Shown: one piece after another, positions 7,246 through 14,302 of the stretch
How positions within the stretch are numbered: position 1 is the first letter of the stretch
How the letters are laid out: every line of letters starts with the position of its first letter
DNA from: Fusobacteriaceae bacterium UBA2433
GTDB taxonomy: Bacteria; Fusobacteriota; Fusobacteriia; Fusobacteriales; Fusobacteriaceae
NCBI GenBank assembly: GCA_002342785.1
Contig: DDQV01000010.1
Coordinates: forward strand, 9,754 to 26,617
Reading direction: 5' to 3'
DNA: 16,864 nucleotides
Made by a program: the position numbers and the translations under genes
Notes under the pieces: model-generated
The model's database searches: none
The model's input: only the letters and a program-made list of their open reading frames with translations
Told to the model about the DNA's origin: nothing

Positions 7246-9192
7246 ATGAATAAGATAAAGATTTTAGATGAAAGTGTATCTAATATAATTGCAGCAGGAG
7301 AAGTAGTTGAAAATCCTGCTAGTATGATAAAGGAGTTGATAGAAAATTCCTTAGATGCCAATGGAAGATCTATTAGAATAGAAATAAAAAATAGTGGTCG
7401 AGATGTAAAACTTGTTGACACAGGGGTAGGAATGGAAAAAGAAGATCTATTTTTATGTGTTGAAAGGCATGCTACTAGTAAGATCAAAGATAAAGGTGAT
7501 ATATTTAATCTTACTAGCTATGGATTTAGAGGTGAAGCATTAGCTTCAATTAGCTCCATATCTAAGATGATTATTTCTAGTAAGACAAAAGATTCTAAGG
7601 TAGGGCATAAGATAAATTTAAATGCTGGGAAGGTTACTAAATATCAAGAGATATCTAAAATAGATGGAACAGAGATAGAGATTAAAGATCTATTTTTTAA
7701 TACTCCAGCAAGACTTAAGTTTTTAAGAAAAAAATCTACTGAATATGCACGGATAAGGGAGATTGTTTTAAAGGAAGCTCTCTATAATACCGAGGTTTCA
7801 TTTTCATTATTTTTAGATGGAAGGGAAGTTATAAAAACCAGTGGGAATGGGATAGAAAATACAATCTTAGAATTATTTGGTAGGAACACACTGAAAAATT
7901 CAACTAAATTTTCTTTGGGATATTGGGGTAATTTAAATCTTTTAAAATCAAATAAAGATTCAATTTATACCTATGTAAATGGTAGATATGTCAAATCAAA
8001 AACTATTGAAAAAGCAGTTTTAGATGCTTATTATACCAAACTAGTAAAGGGAAGATATCCATTTGCAGTTATATTTTTTAATATTTCACCTAGCTTAGTT
8101 GATGTAAACGTTCATCCGTCAAAAAAAATAGTTAAATTTGTAGATGAAGAGAGTGTTCATAAGGAGATATTAGATCAATTAACAGATGCTATCTATAAAG
8201 ATGATAGAAAAAATTCCATTGATTTAAAAGTTGAAAGAGAGGAAGAAAAAAATAATTTTTTAGATCTTGATGAATTAGAAAATTTAATAACTCCTAGAGA
8301 AAACATTACAATAAAAACAGAACAACCAACTCTAATAAAAGAGGAAAAATTAGAAAATAAAGTTGCTGAAAGAATTGCTAAAGCTAGTAAGTATAGCCAA
8401 GAATATGAAGACATTCTTCCACCTGAAATTTTACCTTTAGAGATAAAAGAAAGAGAGATAAAAAAAGAAATAAATAAAGACAACAATATAGGAGAAGAGA
8501 GTAGACTAGAGGATAATCTAAAAGGCAATAAAAAAGATTTAGAAAAAGAAAAAAAGTCTATTGAGATTGAAAAAATTCTTTCAGCAGAGATAAATAAAGA
8601 TAAAGTTGAAAAAAATTTAGAAGAAAAAATAGAGGTCAAAAATAATTATAAGGTATTAGGTCAACTTCATAATATGTATATCTTAGTAGAAACAGATGAA
8701 GAATTAGAGATCTATGATCAACATATTGTCCATGAAAGGATCTTATATGAAAAATTAAAAAAGAAACACTACAATAAAAAAATATCTATTCAAAATCTAT
8801 TAGTTCCTATAAAATTAGAATTAAATGGTTATGAGATAGAAATTGTTAAGGGAAATTTAGAATTATTTAGTGAATTTGGATTTGAGGTAGAGGAATTTTG
8901 TGACAATGAAATTTTAATTAGAGGAGTTCCTATATTTAATTTTAGAGTTAGTATAGAAGAAACTTTTAAAGATCTTTTAGAAAATCTAAGTGGAAATGAT
9001 CCAAGGGAAAAAGTTATTATATCTATGTCTTGTAGAAATGCTATAAAAGCTGGGGAAAAACTTAGTTTAGAAGAGATGGAAACTTTGATCTACGATCTTC
9101 ATAAAGTAGGTAAATATACTTGCCCCCATGGAAGACCTATCATACTTAAGATGACCTTTGATGAGATGAATAAAAAATTTAATAGGAAATAA
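7246..9192 (+). CDS. mutL: DNA mismatch repair protein MutL
   Basis: MutL is the ATPase coordinator of mismatch repair, linking MutS to strand incision. The N-terminal GHKL ATPase motifs are all present: KELIENSLDA (residues 29-38, catalytic Glu30 and Mg-binding Asn34), DTGVGM (58-63), RHATSKI (74-80) and GFRGEALASI (93-102). A long, poorly conserved Glu/Lys-rich linker spans roughly 325-465. The C-terminal dimerisation domain carries metal-site motifs of endonuclease-type MutL: DQHIVHERILYE from residue 491, SCRNAIKAGE, and CPHGRP near 626. This suggests a nicking MutL as in Bacillus rather than the E. coli MutH-dependent type. The 648-aa length is normal. Start ATG is preceded by AAAGGGG. 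It is divergent from the TPR/SLT operon. Confidence 0.97.
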   Translation: MNKIKILDESVSNIIAAGEVVENPASMIKELIENSLDANGRSIRIEIKNSGRDVKLVDTGVGMEKEDLFLCVERHATSKIKDKGDIFNLTSYGFRGEALASISSISKMIISSKTKDSKVGHKINLNAGKVTKYQEISKIDGTEIEIKDLFFNTPARLKFLRKKSTEYARIREIVLKEALYNTEVSFSLFLDGREVIKTSGNGIENTILELFGRNTLKNSTKFSLGYWGNLNLLKSNKDSIYTYVNGRYVKSKTIEKAVLDAYYTKLVKGRYPFAVIFFNISPSLVDVNVHPSKKIVKFVDEESVHKEILDQLTDAIYKDDRKNSIDLKVEREEEKNNFLDLDELENLITPRENITIKTEQPTLIKEEKLENKVAERIAKASKYSQEYEDILPPEILPLEIKEREIKKEINKDNNIGEESRLEDNLKGNKKDLEKEKKSIEIEKILSAEINKDKVEKNLEEKIEVKNNYKVLGQLHNMYILVETDEELEIYDQHIVHERILYEKLKKKHYNKKISIQNLLVPIKLELNGYEIEIVKGNLELFSEFGFEVEEFCDNEILIRGVPIFNFRVSIEETFKDLLENLSGNDPREKVIISMSCRNAIKAGEKLSLEEMETLIYDLHKVGKYTCPHGRPIILKMTFDEMNKKFNRK

Positions 9193-9195
9193 TAG

Positions 9196-9225
9196 TTTGG
9201 AAAAAATTGCGATTTAATTTCCAAA
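9196..9225 (+). repeat. Hairpin after mutL without a T tail
   Basis: TTTGGAAA (9196-9203) and TTTCCAAA (9218-9225) are perfect 8-bp arms around 14 nt. No T run follows on either strand, so it is not a standard intrinsic terminator. It may stabilise the mutL 3' end. An A-rich, low-complexity stretch with repeated AAAAAT units follows (about 9224-9275). Confidence 0.5.
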
Positions 9226-9335
9226 AAAATGAAAAAATAAAAATAAAAATAAAAAAAAAGAAGATAAAAATAGGAAATTCTTCATTTATTGTGTAGAATT
9301 AATTAATAGCAAAAATCTTGAGCAGGGAGATAAGG

Positions 9336-9806
9336 ATGGTAAATGTAAATATTATTTGTGTAGGAAAGATAAAAGAAAAATATATTAATATGGGAATAGA
9401 TGAGTTTAGCAAAAGATTATCTGCCTATACAAGATTAAAAATTATTGAATTAAAGGAAGATGGAAATGATAAAAATAGAAATCAATCTATGGAGAAGGAA
9501 GCCAAACAAATAATAGAGACAATCTCTAAAAATAAAGGGCACTCCATTCTTATGGATATTGGTGGAAAAAAGTTTTCATCGGAAGAAATGGCTAAAAAGA
9601 TAGAACAAATAACAGTCAATGGAAGTAGTACGATTAACTTTATTATTGGTGGATCTTACGGGGTTACCAAGGAAGTTAGAAATGTTGTTGATTTGAGAAT
9701 GAGTTTTTCAGATCTAACATTCCCTCATCAATTGATGAGACTTATACTGTTTGAACAAGTTTATCGTTGGTTCAGTATATTAGGAAATAGTAAATATCAT
9801 AAGTGA
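9336..9806 (+). CDS. rlmH: 23S rRNA (pseudouridine-1915-N3)-methyltransferase RlmH
   Basis: RlmH uses S-adenosylmethionine to methylate pseudouridine 1915 in helix 69 of 23S rRNA, on assembled 70S ribosomes. The 156-aa product has the whole-family features of this SPOUT enzyme: N-terminal NIICVGKIKEKY (residues 5-16), IGGSYG (104-109), LTFPHQLMRLILFEQVYR (127-144) and the invariant C-terminal YHK. I chose ATG at 9336 rather than the in-frame TTG at 9318. AGGGAG (9324-9329) sits 6 bases before the ATG, and the protein then begins MVNVNII like relatives. The reading frame ends 10 bases before the next gene's start. Confidence 0.95.
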   Translation: MVNVNIICVGKIKEKYINMGIDEFSKRLSAYTRLKIIELKEDGNDKNRNQSMEKEAKQIIETISKNKGHSILMDIGGKKFSSEEMAKKIEQITVNGSSTINFIIGGSYGVTKEVRNVVDLRMSFSDLTFPHQLMRLILFEQVYRWFSILGNSKYHK

Positions 9807-9816
9807 GGTGGATAAA

Positions 9817-10212
9817 ATGTATGCTATCGGAGAAAATTTTGAATATATGATAGAAGATGAAGAGTACGATATATCTGTAGTAGGAGATATAATAATGTTT
9901 GGTGATGAATATTTAATTGGTGAAGATTTAGACGGTAAAAAATATGTTTTTATATATAAAGAAGATGAAGAAATTGTAGAATTAGTAGAAGACTTAGATG
10001 AGTCATCAGATATATTAGATAACTGGGAAGAGGAATATGCTGTCGGTGGAATTGATATTGGTGATTGGGATGATGATTCATACTATGAACGAGAAGATAA
10101 GATAACTACTGGTTCAGATACTACAGAAGTATATTTTGAAGAGGAAGATTTTTCTGAATTTGAACTTGAAGAAGATGTAGATTCATTTATAACTGGTCTG
10201 TTGGAGGAATAA
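9817..10212 (+). CDS. Small acidic protein, DUF1292-like
   Basis: The 131-aa product is strongly acidic, with long Asp/Glu runs through its second half. Its first part (about residues 10-50) has alternating beta-strand patterns such as ISVVGDIIMFGDEYLIGED and KKYVFIYKEDEEIVELVED, which resemble the DUF1292 (YrzB-like) family. No catalytic motif, signal peptide or membrane segment is visible, and the function is unknown. The chosen start is ATG 9817, with GAGGTG (9805-9810) 6 bases before it. A GTG at 9808 would overlap that ribosome binding site. It is tightly packed behind rlmH and 4 bases before the next gene, so it is cotranscribed with translation-linked genes. Confidence 0.8.
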   Translation: MYAIGENFEYMIEDEEYDISVVGDIIMFGDEYLIGEDLDGKKYVFIYKEDEEIVELVEDLDESSDILDNWEEEYAVGGIDIGDWDDDSYYEREDKITTGSDTTEVYFEEEDFSEFELEEDVDSFITGLLEE

Positions 10213-10216
10213 AAAG

Positions 10217-10579
10217 ATGAAATTAAGGATAAGAACGACAGATAGTTTTGGGGAAAGTTATGATGCTACCTTTGATGCTACCAAGGAAGAAAATAAGACC
10301 GGGATCAAATATACGTATTCTGATGAATATGCAAATGTAAAGATATTTATTTTAAAAAATAAGGTACAAATAGTAAGAGATGGAGATATAAAGAGTAATA
10401 AGCTATTGAAGTTAGATCAAAAAACAATTTTTGCTTATAGAGCATCATATATGAATAGAAATTTTGAGATATTTACAAAATCCCTTCTTATAAAAGAAAA
10501 AAAAATTAGAGCAATCTATTCTATTACTGAGGAAGAAGAAGTTGTAAATGAACTGACGTTAAAGATAGATGAACTATAA
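10217..10579 (+). CDS. DUF1934 (YwiB-like) beta-barrel protein, tentative
   Basis: The 120-aa product is predicted to be mostly beta strands, with a pattern like DUF1934/YwiB proteins. A VKIFILKNKVQIVRDG strand pair is followed by a KLLKLDQKT turn, then Y-R-A-S-Y, then paired strands ending IRAIYSITEEEEVVNELTLKI. DUF1934 members adopt a lipocalin-like barrel with no defined role. No signal peptide or catalytic motif is seen. It starts 4 bases after the upstream stop, with GGAGG (10202-10206) inside the end of the previous gene. It closes the mutL-rlmH transcription unit; no terminator is evident after it. The family assignment rests on length and pattern only. Confidence 0.75.
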   Translation: MKLRIRTTDSFGESYDATFDATKEENKTGIKYTYSDEYANVKIFILKNKVQIVRDGDIKSNKLLKLDQKTIFAYRASYMNRNFEIFTKSLLIKEKKIRAIYSITEEEEVVNELTLKIDEL

Positions 10580-10583
10580 TGTA

Positions 10584-10612
10584 TGGTAAAAAAATTAAAA
10601 ATTTGATATAAT
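10584..10612 (+). promoter_or_regulatory. Promoter of the TPR-lysS unit
   Basis: A perfect -10 TATAAT (10607-10612) preceded by TGA gives an extended -10. A weak -35 TGGTAA (10584-10589) lies 17 bp upstream. The segment TTTGATATAATA matches the mutL promoter almost base for base. Confidence 0.6.
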
Positions 10613-10664
10613 AGTGCGAAAGATTGATCTATTTTTTATTTAAAATTAACCTTTGGAGGATGAG

Positions 10665-12209
10665 ATGAAAAAAATAATATTATTTATAACCATCTTATTG
10701 GGGGTTAATATGTTATCTTATAGTGAGATAGATAGTTATGAGATGGAGAACCAAGCTAAAAAAGAGATAATAAAAGAATTATCTTTATTTTATGGGGGGG
10801 ATAAAAAAATATATTCAAAGGGTGTCCATAAGCAAAATATTAATTTTATTTTGTCTGAAGTTCAACCTGAGGGATCTAAAAAAATTGAATATGATTTCAA
10901 AACTATTTTAAATGGTCAAATAATAGATTTAAATATAGATGAAAAGATTGAATTTAAAAATATTATGGATTTAGAAAAATTAAAAGTAACAGGAAAAACA
11001 TATAAAAATTCCTCTGTAGATTTTAAAAAAAATAATGAAAATTTAGAAATTAGCTTTTCTAGTATAGGAGAATATAAGATATCTTTTACAGATAGAGATA
11101 AAGTAATAAAAGAGATAATCATTAGAAAAAATGCAAAATATATACCATTAGCTAAAGATATTGAAAAAAATATAGAAGAGGCATATAATAATATAGATTT
11201 TAAATTTTTAAATGATAATTTACTGCTTTTAGAAACTTTTTTTCCAGATTCAGAAAATATAGAAAAAGGTCTTTTCTATGCTCTTGAGTTAAACCAAAAA
11301 AATAAGAACTATGATATGGTAAGAAAAAATTCAAAAACATTAGTAAGTAGATATAAATTATCTGATGAAAAGGAAGAAGAGATAATAAACATATATACAG
11401 ATGCCTTAAAAAAATTAGGTAAAGTAGATGAATATCTTGAATTTTTAGCAAAGTTATCTAACTATAAGGAAAAATATGAGATAGAATATTTAGATGCTTC
11501 TATAGAGTATGAAAGATACAGTTCAAAAGCTATTAAATTAGCAGAAACTCAAGTCCTAACGGAACCAATTTCAAAAACATTGGTATATTTAGGAGATTAC
11601 TATTACCATTTAAAAGATTATAATAAAGCAATAGGCTATTATAAAAAAGGTGAAGATTTAGAAAAATTGACTTTAATATATTTAGAGACAGGTGATAAGA
11701 CAAATTTAGAAACTTTAAAATCAAGTGCAACATCTGAACAACTAGAAAAAATAAATCAGATAGAGATGAAGTATTTAGAACAAAAAAAATTAGAAAGTTA
11801 TATTGAAACTGCTGAAAAATATGTTCAACAGGGAAGGTTACAAGAGGCAGAGTTTTATTATAAACGAGCTTTAGGAAAAGATTTACACCCTGATTTAAAA
11901 AGTAATATCTACTATAAATTAGTGGATCTATACTATAAGTTAGATGAATTTAAATTAGCAGAAGAAAATTTAAAATTTGTAGATATTAAAGTTTTAAATG
12001 AAAAATACCTTGGAAATTATTATTATTTAGGTGGTATGATCTGTTATAATTTAGAAAATTATAATGAAAGTATTAAATATTTTAAAAAATTAATTAAAAA
12101 TTTTCCAAACACAACTCTTAGTAATAGAGGTAGAATATATATATTAAAACTAGAAAAAATAAATAAAAATAAATTAAAAGAAGAGGTAGAGAATGAATCA
12201 AATAGTTGA
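10665..12209 (+). CDS. Secreted TPR-repeat protein
   Basis: The 514-aa product starts with a signal peptide (MKKIILFITILLGVNMLSYS), so it is probably periplasmic or outer-membrane associated. Residues about 60-155 look like a beta-rich domain. From about 165 on it is helical, with recognisable TPR units at 305-332, 378-405, 416-440 and 448-482. TPRs bind partner proteins, and the partner is unknown. It differs in sequence from the TPR/SLT protein at 5108-6973 and carries no SLT domain. ATG 10665 is chosen because GGAGGA (10655-10660) directly precedes it and the signal peptide starts there; a TTG at 10653 is also in frame. Its last 17 bases overlap lysS, implying coupled translation. A G7 run at 10794-10800 lies in codons 44-46. 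Confidence 0.85.
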   Translation: MKKIILFITILLGVNMLSYSEIDSYEMENQAKKEIIKELSLFYGGDKKIYSKGVHKQNINFILSEVQPEGSKKIEYDFKTILNGQIIDLNIDEKIEFKNIMDLEKLKVTGKTYKNSSVDFKKNNENLEISFSSIGEYKISFTDRDKVIKEIIIRKNAKYIPLAKDIEKNIEEAYNNIDFKFLNDNLLLLETFFPDSENIEKGLFYALELNQKNKNYDMVRKNSKTLVSRYKLSDEKEEEIINIYTDALKKLGKVDEYLEFLAKLSNYKEKYEIEYLDASIEYERYSSKAIKLAETQVLTEPISKTLVYLGDYYYHLKDYNKAIGYYKKGEDLEKLTLIYLETGDKTNLETLKSSATSEQLEKINQIEMKYLEQKKLESYIETAEKYVQQGRLQEAEFYYKRALGKDLHPDLKSNIYYKLVDLYYKLDEFKLAEENLKFVDIKVLNEKYLGNYYYLGGMICYNLENYNESIKYFKKLIKNFPNTTLSNRGRIYILKLEKINKNKLKEEVENESNS

Positions 12210-13689
12210 AGAAAATAACGACCATATTGTTCAAGACAAATGGAACAAGGTAGAAGAGATCAAAGAGATGGGAATTGAACCATTTGGTAGAAAGTATAAT
12301 AAAATAAATATGGTAGAAGATATTATAAATTCAGAGGTTGAATTTAATAAAGATCCTGAAAATTATAATGAGATATTCCAAACTGCTGGAAGAATTATGG
12401 CATTTAGACCAGCAGGAAAAAAAGCAGTATTTGGTCATATTGAAGACCAAACTGGAAGAATTCAATTTTATATTAGAAAAGATGTAGTTGGAGACAAAGC
12501 ATTTGAAATAATGAGTAAGATTGGAACTGGAGATTTTATAGGAATTAAAGGTGGGGTATTTAGAACAGGTAAGGGAGAATTTACATTAAGAGCAATGGAA
12601 TTTGACTTTTTATCTAAAAATATCAAACCATTACCAGATAAATTTCATGGATTGACAGATGTAGAAACTAGATATAGACAAAGATATATAGATCTTATTA
12701 TGAATAAAGATGTAAAACAAACTTTTATAACAAGAACTAAAATAGTTAGTTTCATAAGAACATTTTTAACTAAAAAAGATTTCTTAGAAGTAGAAACTCC
12801 TATTATGCATCCAATCGTTGGTGGAGCATCAGCAAAACCATTTATAACACATCATAATGCTTTAGATATGGAATTATATCTAAGAATAGCTCCAGAATTA
12901 TATTTGAAAAGATTAATAGTTGGTGGATTTGATAGAGTATTTGAAATTAATAGAAGTTTTAGAAATGAAGGAATATCTACTAGACATAATCCTGAATTTA
13001 CAATGATGGAACTATATCAAGCATATGCTGACTTTGAAGATATGATGGATATCACAGAAGAAATTATTACAAATGCTGCAAAGGAAGTACTTGGAACAAC
13101 TGAAGTTGTATATAATGGTAAAGAAATAAAATTAGAAGGATTTGCAAGAATCCATATGGTTGATATGATAAAAGATATTACAGGTGTAGATTTCTGGCCT
13201 GAGATGAGTGTAGAAGAAGCTAAAGAATTAGCAAAAGCAAATGATGTGCGTTTAGCTCCTCATATGGATACAGTAGGACATATAATCAATGAATTTTTTG
13301 AGCAAAAATGTGAGGAAACAATAGTACAACCTACATTTGTAATGGGTCATCCAGTAGAGATCTCTCCATTAGCTAAAAGAACAAAAAATGATGGTAGATT
13401 TACAGATAGATTTGAGTTATTTATCGATGCAAGGGAGTATGGAAATGCATTCTCTGAGTTAAATGACCCAGCTGACCAAAAATCAAGATTTTTAGATCAA
13501 GTGGCAGAAGCTACAAAAGGTAATGACGAAGCAAATGCTGTTTTTGATGAAGATTATATCAATGCATTAGAGTACGGTCTTCCACCAACAGGAGGATTAG
13601 GAATAGGTATCGATAGATTAGTAATGTTATTAACAGGAGCAGAATCTATTAGAGACGTGTTGTTATTTCCACATATGAAAAGAAAATAA
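12193..13689 (+). CDS. lysS: Lysyl-tRNA synthetase, class II
   Basis: LysS attaches lysine to tRNA-Lys in two ATP-driven steps. The 498-aa product has the class IIb layout: an N-terminal OB-fold anticodon-binding domain (about 60-145, with AGRIMAFRPAGKKAVFGHIE) and a catalytic domain with motif 1 around FLEVETPIM (197-205), motif 2 FRNEGISTRHNPEFTMME (256-273) and motif 3 GGLGIGIDR (467-475). Length is typical and all active-site motifs are intact. The start overlaps the end of the TPR gene by 17 bases, with AGAGG about 7 bases before ATG inside that gene. A strong terminator follows. No T-box leader is seen; expression appears to depend on the promoter at 10584-10612. Confidence 0.97.
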   Translation: MNQIVEENNDHIVQDKWNKVEEIKEMGIEPFGRKYNKINMVEDIINSEVEFNKDPENYNEIFQTAGRIMAFRPAGKKAVFGHIEDQTGRIQFYIRKDVVGDKAFEIMSKIGTGDFIGIKGGVFRTGKGEFTLRAMEFDFLSKNIKPLPDKFHGLTDVETRYRQRYIDLIMNKDVKQTFITRTKIVSFIRTFLTKKDFLEVETPIMHPIVGGASAKPFITHHNALDMELYLRIAPELYLKRLIVGGFDRVFEINRSFRNEGISTRHNPEFTMMELYQAYADFEDMMDITEEIITNAAKEVLGTTEVVYNGKEIKLEGFARIHMVDMIKDITGVDFWPEMSVEEAKELAKANDVRLAPHMDTVGHIINEFFEQKCEETIVQPTFVMGHPVEISPLAKRTKNDGRFTDRFELFIDAREYGNAFSELNDPADQKSRFLDQVAEATKGNDEANAVFDEDYINALEYGLPPTGGLGIGIDRLVMLLTGAESIRDVLLFPHMKRK

Positions 13690-13697
13690 TAAATTTT

Positions 13698-13730
13698 AAG
13701 AGTATAGATTTTATCTATACTCTTTTTTTT
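13698..13730 (+). terminator. Intrinsic terminator of lysS
   Basis: AAGAGTATAGAT (13698-13709) pairs perfectly with ATCTATACTCTT (13713-13724), giving up to 12 bp around a TTT loop. An uninterrupted T run continues to 13730. It starts 8 bases after the lysS stop codon. Confidence 0.95.
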
Positions 13731-13744
13731 AGAAAAAATAAAAG

Positions 13745-13761
13745 ATTACTCAAACAGTAAT
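13745..13761. promoter_or_regulatory. Inverted repeat upstream of the Rrf2-operon promoter
   Basis: ATTACT (13745-13750) and AGTAAT (13756-13761) are perfect 6-bp arms with a 5-nt spacer. They lie 10 to 26 bases upstream of the -35 box. It is a candidate regulator or activator site, the weakest of three dyads in this region. Confidence 0.4.
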
Positions 13762-13763
13762 GA

Positions 13764-13781
13764 ATAATTGTTGACAATTAT
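13764..13781. promoter_or_regulatory. Candidate operator overlapping the -35 box
   Basis: ATAATTG-TTGA-CAATTAT is a perfect 7+4+7 palindrome whose centre and right arm contain the TTGACA -35 box (13771-13776). A dimer bound here would block RNA polymerase. The Rrf2 protein encoded immediately downstream is the obvious candidate ligand, by inference. Confidence 0.55.
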
Positions 13782-13799
13782 AGTAACCTATGGTATTAT
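13771..13799 (+). promoter_or_regulatory. Strong promoter of the Rrf2/ABC operon
   Basis: A perfect -35 TTGACA (13771-13776) is followed after 17 bp by a -10 TATTAT (13794-13799), with TGG directly before it as an extended -10. This is among the best promoters in the window. Transcription would start near 13806, about 53 bases before the ATG. Confidence 0.85.
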
Positions 13800-13816
13800 T
13801 TCTTTAAGAAATAAGT

Positions 13817-13838
13817 ACTTAACTCCTGTGTGTTAAGT
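13817..13838. promoter_or_regulatory. Candidate operator in the Rrf2 leader
   Basis: ACTTAAC (13817-13823) and GTTAAGT (13832-13838) are perfect 7-bp arms around 8 nt. The dyad lies just past the inferred transcription start and before the AGGAGG ribosome binding site (13845-13850). Spacing and position suit a roadblock operator for a dimeric regulator. As RNA it could also form a small hairpin. Confidence 0.55.
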
Positions 13839-13858
13839 GTATTTTAGGAGGATAAGAT

Positions 13859-14284
13859 ATGACAACAACTAAAAAAAGTAAATATGGATTAAGAGCTTTG
13901 GTTTATATGGCATGCAATCCACAAAAAAAATTTAGTGTTAAGGAAATTTCTGAAAAAGAAGATATTTCAAAGAGATATTTAGAACAGATATTTTTAATTT
14001 TAAAAAAATCTGGATTAATAATAAGTAGTAAGGGAGCTTATGGGGGATATATATTATCTAAATCTCCGAAGGAAATAAGTGTTGCTGATATTTTAGGTGT
14101 ATTAGAAGATACTCAAGGATTTCCCTGTTGTAACAACTATAATTTAGAAACATTAGAATCTGTCTTAGAAAAAGAAGTTTGGGAAAAGATGGATGAAAAA
14201 ATAAAAGAGTTAACTAGAAATATAAGTTTACAAGATTTAAAAGACAAATACAATGATGGACGTACAGATATTTATTATATATAG
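13859..14284 (+). CDS. Rrf2-family transcriptional regulator, CymR/IscR-like
   Basis: The 141-aa product is a full-length Rrf2 regulator. The N-terminal winged helix-turn-helix reads KSKYGLRALVYMA (6-18), ISEKEDISKRYLEQIF (30-45) and the wing GLIISSKGAYGGYILSK (52-68). IscR proteins carry three spaced cysteines that hold an iron-sulfur cluster. Here only adjacent Cys90-Cys91 occur, so IscR-type cluster binding is unlikely. The C-terminus DIYYI resembles the end of B. subtilis CymR, the cysteine-metabolism repressor, by recall. The regulator heads an operon with a polar-amino-acid ABC transporter, which begins 18 bases after its stop, and is surrounded by dyads. It probably represses its own operon in response to sulfur amino acids. 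The sensing mode is inferred, not shown. Confidence 0.85.
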   Translation: MTTTKKSKYGLRALVYMACNPQKKFSVKEISEKEDISKRYLEQIFLILKKSGLIISSKGAYGGYILSKSPKEISVADILGVLEDTQGFPCCNNYNLETLESVLEKEVWEKMDEKIKELTRNISLQDLKDKYNDGRTDIYYI

Positions 14285-14302
14285 TTTGATTGGGAGGATA
14301 TT

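Noticed and set aside
8193..8639. Minus-strand open frame of 148 codons opposite mutL
   Set aside because: It is antisense to the Glu/Lys-rich mutL linker, and its Ser/Phe/Leu-rich translation is the mirror of GAA/AAA codons.
9224..9275. A-rich stretch with repeated AAAAAT units upstream of rlmH
   Set aside because: It looks like a low-complexity intergenic spacer; I could not support a promoter, repeat family or origin boxes there. TAGAAT at 9294-9299 is a possible -10 but lacks a -35.
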